Origin: Clostridia bacterium
GTDB lineage: Bacteria > Bacillota_A > Clostridia > Christensenellales > CAG-138
Reading direction: 5' to 3'
Assembly (NCBI GenBank): GCA_017553815.1
Contig: JAFZJT010000078.1
Span: 1-8,728, forward strand
Length of the DNA stretch: 8,728 nucleotides
Below, piece after piece: positions 6,151-8,728 of the stretch (position 1 is the first letter of the stretch; each line of letters starts with the position of its first letter). The position numbers were made by a program, and so were the translations under genes. The notes under the pieces were generated by a model. It saw nothing but the letters and a program-made list of their open reading frames with translations. It was not told where the DNA came from and did no database searches.

Positions 6151-6162
6151 ACCAAACCGGTT

Positions 6163-7245
6163 TTACTTCTTCGCGGCCTTGAGTATCACCTCGAGCACCC
6201 TCGCGGTGCCGTCCAGCGTTTTGTCGTTCTCCATCGCGGAAACATAGCTCTGCCTGTTGTCGTAAACCTCGTTCACCTTCGCAAGCAGGCTCTCGCTCGT
6301 CACGGCGTCCTGCTGAATGACGGCGGAATAGCCCTTTTTTTCGCAGTATTCGGCGTTCAGTATCTGGTCGCCGCGGCTCTGCTCGAGGGTCAAAGGCACG
6401 AAGATGGCGGGGATGCGAAGCGCGAGGAACTCGAAAACCGAGTTCGCGCCGCTGCGGCTTATCGCAAGATCGGTTGCCGCCATAAGATCGGGCAGCTCCG
6501 CGCTGATGTACTCGAACTGGCGATAGCCGGGATAGTCGCTTGCGGATACGCTCTCGTCCAGCTTGCCCTTGCCGCAGAGGTGGACGACGTCGAATCGCTG
6601 CGTGAGCTCGGGCAGCGCGCTGCGAACCGCATTGTTCACCGCCTCCGCTCCGAGGCTGCCGCCCATGACCATGATAACGGGCTTATTCCCCGAAAAACCG
6701 AGGAAATCGAGCCCCTTCTGCCTGTTTCCGGAGAAAAGCTCGCTGCGGATCGGCGTTCCCGTATGCACCGCGCGGGACCTGTCCACGTACTTCAGCGTGT
6801 CCTCGAAGGTGACGCAGATCGTGGTCGCATACCTCGCGGCGATCTTGTTCGCAAGGCCGGGCGTGTAGTCGCTCTCGTGGCAAACCACGGGGCATTTGCC
6901 CTTCGCCGCCATCACCACGGGCACGCTCACAAAGCCGCCCTTTGAGAAAACGACCTCGGGCCGGAGCTGTTTTATGATCCTTTTCGCCTGCGAAACGCCG
7001 TGATTGACGCGGAAGGGGTCGGTAAAATTCTTTAGATCGAAGTATCTTCTGAACTTACCTGATGAAATAGCATGGTAGGTCACTCCCTCCTGCTCCCCGA
7101 TAAGCTGCTTTTCGATGCCGTCCTTCGAGCCGATGTAATGCAGCTCGTAGCCCGCCTCCTTCAGCGCTGGGATCAGCGCGATATTGGGCGTAACGTGCCC
7201 CGCGCTGCCGCCTCCCGTTAAAACGATTATCTTCTTATTCTCCAT
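6163..7245 (-). CDS. murG: MurG, lipid II-forming GlcNAc transferase
   Basis: At 360 residues this is normal for the family. MurG transfers GlcNAc from UDP-GlcNAc to undecaprenyl-PP-MurNAc-pentapeptide (lipid I to lipid II) on the cytoplasmic face of the membrane, the last intracellular step of peptidoglycan synthesis. The GT-B fold shows the N-terminal glycine loop GGGSAGHVTPN (11-21), second loop SKGGFVSVP (101-109), HES (123-125), the linker TGTPIR (162-167, usually TGNPVR), C-terminal GGSLGA (195-200), HLCGKG (222-227), SRSGANS.FE (263-272, with E272 the expected ribose-binding Glu), and QSRGDQILNA (289-298). The start at 7245 has GGGAGA 5 nt upstream (7251-7256). It lies outside a division/cell-wall cluster: no mraY, ftsW or murD neighbours are present. 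A terminator separates it from the upstream Xre gene, so it is probably transcribed from its own promoter. Confidence 0.96.
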   Translation of the reverse strand: MENKKIIVLTGGGSAGHVTPNIALIPALKEAGYELHYIGSKDGIEKQLIGEQEGVTYHAISSGKFRRYFDLKNFTDPFRVNHGVSQAKRIIKQLRPEVVFSKGGFVSVPVVMAAKGKCPVVCHESDYTPGLANKIAARYATTICVTFEDTLKYVDRSRAVHTGTPIRSELFSGNRQKGLDFLGFSGNKPVIMVMGGSLGAEAVNNAVRSALPELTQRFDVVHLCGKGKLDESVSASDYPGYRQFEYISAELPDLMAATDLAISRSGANSVFEFLALRIPAIFVPLTLEQSRGDQILNAEYCEKKGYSAVIQQDAVTSESLLAKVNEVYDNRQSYVSAMENDKTLDGTARVLEVILKAAKK

Positions 7246-7256
7246 ATTTCTCTCCC

Positions 7257-7273
7257 GCGCCGCCCATCGGCGC
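7257..7273. repeat. Hairpin next to the murG ribosome binding site
   Basis: GCGCCG (7257-7262) and CGGCGC (7268-7273) with a 5-nt loop. In the murG mRNA it abuts the GGGAGA ribosome binding site (7251-7256) and could modulate translation. On the + strand it is followed by TCTTTTCTTTTC, but no + strand gene ends here. Confidence 0.4.
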
Positions 7274-7351
7274 TCTTTTCTTTTCAGTATATGCGCCTTT
7301 TGCGGGCAAATGCAGATCGCAATCGCCGCGAAAAAGCTCCGTTAAAATCTA

Positions 7352-7357
7352 ATTATA
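7352..7357 (-). promoter_or_regulatory. Probable -10 box of the murG promoter
   Basis: TATAAT on the - strand directly after the terminator of the Xre gene, about 107 nt before the murG ATG. The -35 position falls in the terminator stem and is a poor match, so this call rests on the -10 hexamer and its location. Confidence 0.45.
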
Positions 7358-7362
7358 CCACG

Positions 7363-7391
7363 AAAAAAGCCGTAAAGGAACTCTTTACGGC
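7363..7391 (-). terminator. Intrinsic terminator of the Xre regulator gene
   Basis: On the - strand a perfect 9-bp stem, GCCGTAAAG/CTTTACGGC (7383-7391 with 7369-7377), loop AGTTC, then six T (7363-7368). It is a textbook Rho-independent terminator, 56 nt after the regulator's stop codon and upstream of murG. Confidence 0.9.
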
Positions 7392-7446
7392 GAAAAAAGG
7401 GCTTGGCTTTTATGATTTTTGATGAATAATAAGCTTGCGCCGCCAT

Positions 7447-7659
7447 TTACTGCCCTTTTGGACTGTCCTCTATGAATTCCACGACCTCGTTTGGACTGCA
7501 ATCGAGAATAAGGCACAGCTTTTCAAGGGTCAGGAGCGTTATATTCCTGCCCTTTTTCAGCGCGTCGAGCGTTTTATTGTCGATGCCCGCCCGAAGCAGT
7601 CTGTACTGCGATATTCCTTTCTCACGCATGGTTTTCCACAGCGGAGCGTAGCTTATCAT
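7447..7659 (-). CDS. Xre/Cro-type HTH transcriptional regulator, small
   Basis: This encodes 70 residues, nearly all one helix-turn-helix domain. Residues 1-60 show the five-helix Cro/C1 pattern: LWKTMREKGISQYRLLRAG (helices 1-2), NKTLDALKKGRN (recognition helix 3), TLLTLEKLCLILDCSPNEVVEFIE (helices 4-5). This is the short YozG-like type found widely in Clostridia as stand-alone repressors or next to accessory genes. It has no sensor domain, so any signal must act by another route. The start at 7659 has GAGGA 7 nt upstream (7667-7671). It is divergent from a promoter flanked by two identical-length palindromes (7749-7768, 7791-7810), which are natural candidates for its own operators, suggesting autoregulation plus control of the + strand transcript. 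A candidate -10 for this gene is TAAAAT on the - strand (7721-7726). A strong terminator follows. Family call firm, target inferred. Confidence 0.88.
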   Translation of the reverse strand: MISYAPLWKTMREKGISQYRLLRAGIDNKTLDALKKGRNITLLTLEKLCLILDCSPNEVVEFIEDSPKGQ

Positions 7660-7748
7660 CGGCGCGTCCTCGTGTTTTATTAGTCTGTCCGTTTTCGGAG
7701 TCCGTGAACCGACCGCTTCAATTTTAATGCAGAATCGAGAATAAAAAC

Positions 7749-7768
7749 ATTGTGGATAAAATCACAAT
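7749..7768. promoter_or_regulatory. Operator-like palindrome, box 1
   Basis: ATTGTGGATAAAATCACAAT, a 20-bp dyad with 6-bp arms (ATTGTG/CACAAT). It overlaps the candidate -35 (7753-7758) of the + strand promoter and lies just upstream of the candidate - strand promoter of the Xre gene. Confidence 0.75.
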
Positions 7769-7781
7769 AGAATGGTATAAC
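7753..7781 (+). promoter_or_regulatory. Extended -10 promoter between the two operators
   Basis: -35-like TGGATA (7753-7758, 4 of 6), a 17-nt spacer, and -10 TATAAC (7776-7781) preceded by TGG, forming an extended TGnTATAAC element. The likely start point near 7788 puts box 2 at the very beginning of the transcript. It reads toward the 23-codon ORF at 7868. Confidence 0.6.
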
Positions 7782-7790
7782 ACGATAAAG

Positions 7791-7810
7791 ATTGTGGAAT
7801 ATGCCACAAT
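7791..7810. promoter_or_regulatory. Operator-like palindrome, box 2
   Basis: ATTGTGGAATATGCCACAAT, a 20-bp dyad with 7-bp arms (ATTGTGG/CCACAAT). Same length and arms as box 1. The two centres are 42 bp apart, about four helical turns, so both face the same side of the DNA. Confidence 0.78.
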
Positions 7811-7867
7811 AGCTTGCTTCCCATGCGGAAGAAAAACGAATCAAAACAGGAAAAGGAGAGAAAACCA

Positions 7868-7939
7868 ATGAAAAAGAACCTGAAGGCTGCGCTTTCGGTT
7901 TGGCTTTTGCCCAATGATTTTACCATCTTTTGCGCGTGA
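7868..7939 (+). CDS. 23-codon ORF: micro-peptide or gene remnant
   Basis: ATG at 7868, stop TGA at 7937-7939. AGGAG at 7854-7858 lies 9 nt upstream, and the operator-flanked promoter lies about 90 nt upstream, so it has full expression signals. The peptide begins MKKNLKAALSVWLLPN and ends FTIFCA: a charged start and a hydrophobic stretch. The first nine residues nearly equal those of the LRR gene at 8055 (MKKQLKAALAAT). It can be read two ways: a decayed 5' end of a paralogous secreted protein, since no further similarity follows, or a genuine small membrane/secreted peptide controlled by the divergent Xre regulator. Nothing in the sequence decides between them. Confidence 0.4.
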   Translation: MKKNLKAALSVWLLPNDFTIFCA

Positions 7940-7987
7940 GTGTCAATCGGAAAACAGGAGAAAAGGCGGGAAAAAGAACGGCAGGTA

Positions 7988-8016
7988 TTGACAAAATATC
8001 GGGGGAGGGGTATACT
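7988..8016 (+). promoter_or_regulatory. Sigma-A promoter of the LRR gene
   Basis: -35 TTGACA at 7988-7993, a 17-nt spacer, and -10 TATACT at 8011-8016. The spacer has a G-rich second half (GGGGGAGGGG, 8001-8010). The ATG at 8055 is 38 nt further on, with GGAG at 8042-8045. Confidence 0.85.
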
Positions 8017-8054
8017 GTACGCGCATTTTATTTTATAGAACGGAGCGAAAACCC

Positions 8055-8728
8055 ATGAAGAAACAACTCAAAGCCGCGCTTGCGGCGACCCTTGCGCTGC
8101 TTTTGGCGCTTGCGGTGATGCCCGTTTCGGCTTTGCCGAAGCTTGAAGCGGAAAAGAACGCGATCGAACCTTGTTGGACGGTTCCCGCCGGCTATAACGT
8201 CCATGACTACACCAAATGCGTGGAGTTCTTGGAGCAGACGGATGAGGACGGAGTTAAGAACGGCGATAAGCTGAGCGATAACTATGATCCGAATGATCCG
8301 GGAACTTGGGGAGTTGATAGTTTCCGATGGACAGCTACGAATGGAGAACAGCGGCTACTAACTATATCAGCATATTCGCAGGAACTTTATGGAAGTTTGG
8401 ACGTAAGCGGCTGCACCGCGCTTGAGGAGCTGTGGTGCTCCGACAACAACCTTACCGAGCTGAACGTAAGAGGCTGCACCGCGCTTGAGAATCTATACTG
8501 CTACTACAACAACCTCAGCGAACTGGACGTAACGCAGAACACCGCGCTTGAGTTGCTGTGGTGCGACGACAACAACCTAACCGAGCTGGACGTAAGCGGC
8601 TGCACCGCGCTTTATAATCTGTACTGCGGATTAAACAACCTCAGCGAGCTGGACGTAAGCGGCTGCACCGCGCTTGTGGAACTGTACTGCTACAACAATA
8701 ACCTCAGCGAGCTGAACGTAAGCGGCTG
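8055..8728 (+). CDS. Secreted leucine-rich-repeat protein (3' end missing)
   Basis: It is open to the window edge: 224 full codons plus 2 nt. Residues 1-26 are a signal peptide (MKKQLKAAL, Ala/Leu-rich core, likely cut after PVSA). Residues 27-114 form an N-terminal region (AGYNVHDY, EFLEQTDEDGVKNGDKL, YDPNDPGTW) that I recognise as common before LRRs in uncultured Clostridia. From residue 115, 21-residue repeats follow: LDVSGCTALEEL, then WCSDNNLTE, five complete and a sixth begun. Such repeats form a curved solenoid used for protein or glycan binding at the cell surface. Most repeats carry two Cys (positions 6 and 14). The start is supported by GGAG (8042-8045) and the promoter at 7988-8016. 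The anchor (sortase motif, dockerin or SLH) would be at the missing C-terminus. It is probably an adhesion or binding protein; the ligand is unknown. Confidence 0.88.
   Translation, partial: MKKQLKAALAATLALLLALAVMPVSALPKLEAEKNAIEPCWTVPAGYNVHDYTKCVEFLEQTDEDGVKNGDKLSDNYDPNDPGTWGVDSFRWTATNGEQRLLTISAYSQELYGSLDVSGCTALEELWCSDNNLTELNVRGCTALENLYCYYNNLSELDVTQNTALELLWCDDNNLTELDVSGCTALYNLYCGLNNLSELDVSGCTALVELYCYNNNLSELNVSG
8397..8728 (+). repeat. 63-bp tandem repeats encoding the LRR solenoid
   Basis: Units begin at 8397, 8460, 8523, 8586 and 8649, with a partial unit at 8712. Each codes 21 residues. The segment coding DVSGCTAL is identical at the DNA level in units 1, 4 and 5. Unit 3 differs (DVTQNTAL), losing the first Cys. 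The high DNA identity suggests recent expansion by slippage or recombination. Confidence 0.9.

Noticed and set aside
6019..6162. yybP-ykoY manganese riboswitch before the transporter
   Set aside because: Looked for because of the predicted Mn role, but the conserved motifs I know for that RNA are not visible in this short leader.
7257..7290. + strand intrinsic terminator (GCGCCG/CGGCGC followed by TCTTTTCTTTTC)
   Set aside because: No + strand gene ends upstream; kept only as a hairpin next to the murG ribosome binding site.
7680..7868. 62-codon - strand ORF
   Set aside because: It spans both palindromes and the promoter region, has no domain and no good ribosome binding site; the region is regulatory.
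8397..8728. Tandem repeats as a possible CRISPR array
   Set aside because: The 63-bp units are contiguous, in frame and encode a regular 21-residue LRR; there are no unique spacers.

Overview
The window looks like a chromosomal stretch from a Gram-positive, low-to-mid GC Clostridia-type bacterium, probably an uncultured gut or rumen Oscillospiraceae/Christensenellales-like lineage. The basis is indirect: strong AGGAGG-type ribosome binding sites, TTGACA-17 nt-TATAAT-like promoters, type I dockerin modules, a CotH-family kinase, a Clostridia-style MurG, and an N-terminal region before the leucine-rich repeats typical of Clostridia surface proteins. No species can be named from the sequence alone.

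Layout. Positions 13-150 hold a compact, heavily self-complementary element closed by a perfect 8-bp stem, a candidate structured RNA on the + strand. Next come two + strand genes for secreted proteins, each with its own near-consensus promoter. One is a 246-residue signal peptide + beta-sandwich + dockerin protein (246-986). The other is a 735-residue secreted CotH-kinase protein (1190-3397) ending in the same beta-sandwich + dockerin unit. The two C-terminal units align over 202 residues without a gap (about 136 identities counted by eye), so the pair arose by duplication. A bidirectional terminator (3437-3462) separates them from a convergent block of four - strand genes: malic enzyme (3501-4676), a manganese-type cation diffusion facilitator with an apparently doubled cytoplasmic domain (4834-6018), murG (6163-7245), and a 70-residue Xre-family regulator (7447-7659) with a strong intrinsic terminator after it. 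The gaps between these four are 144-201 nt, and several carry promoter- or hairpin-like signals, so they are probably not one tight operon.

The region 7660-8054 is regulatory. Divergent from the Xre gene lie two 20-bp palindromes (ATTGTG...CACAAT) exactly 42 bp apart centre to centre. They bracket an extended -10 promoter that reads toward a 23-codon ORF (7868-7939), whose first residues match the signal peptide of the next gene. That next gene (8055 to the window edge) encodes a secreted leucine-rich-repeat protein with 21-residue repeats and is cut by the window end.

How it fits together. The + strand genes are surface/secreted functions: dockerin proteins that would need a cohesin partner encoded elsewhere, and an LRR protein. 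The - strand block is mostly housekeeping: pyruvate/malate metabolism, Mn(II) homeostasis and peptidoglycan lipid II synthesis. The most unusual items are the structured RNA at the left end, the Xre/twin-operator/micro-ORF unit, and the duplicated CotH-associated dockerin module.
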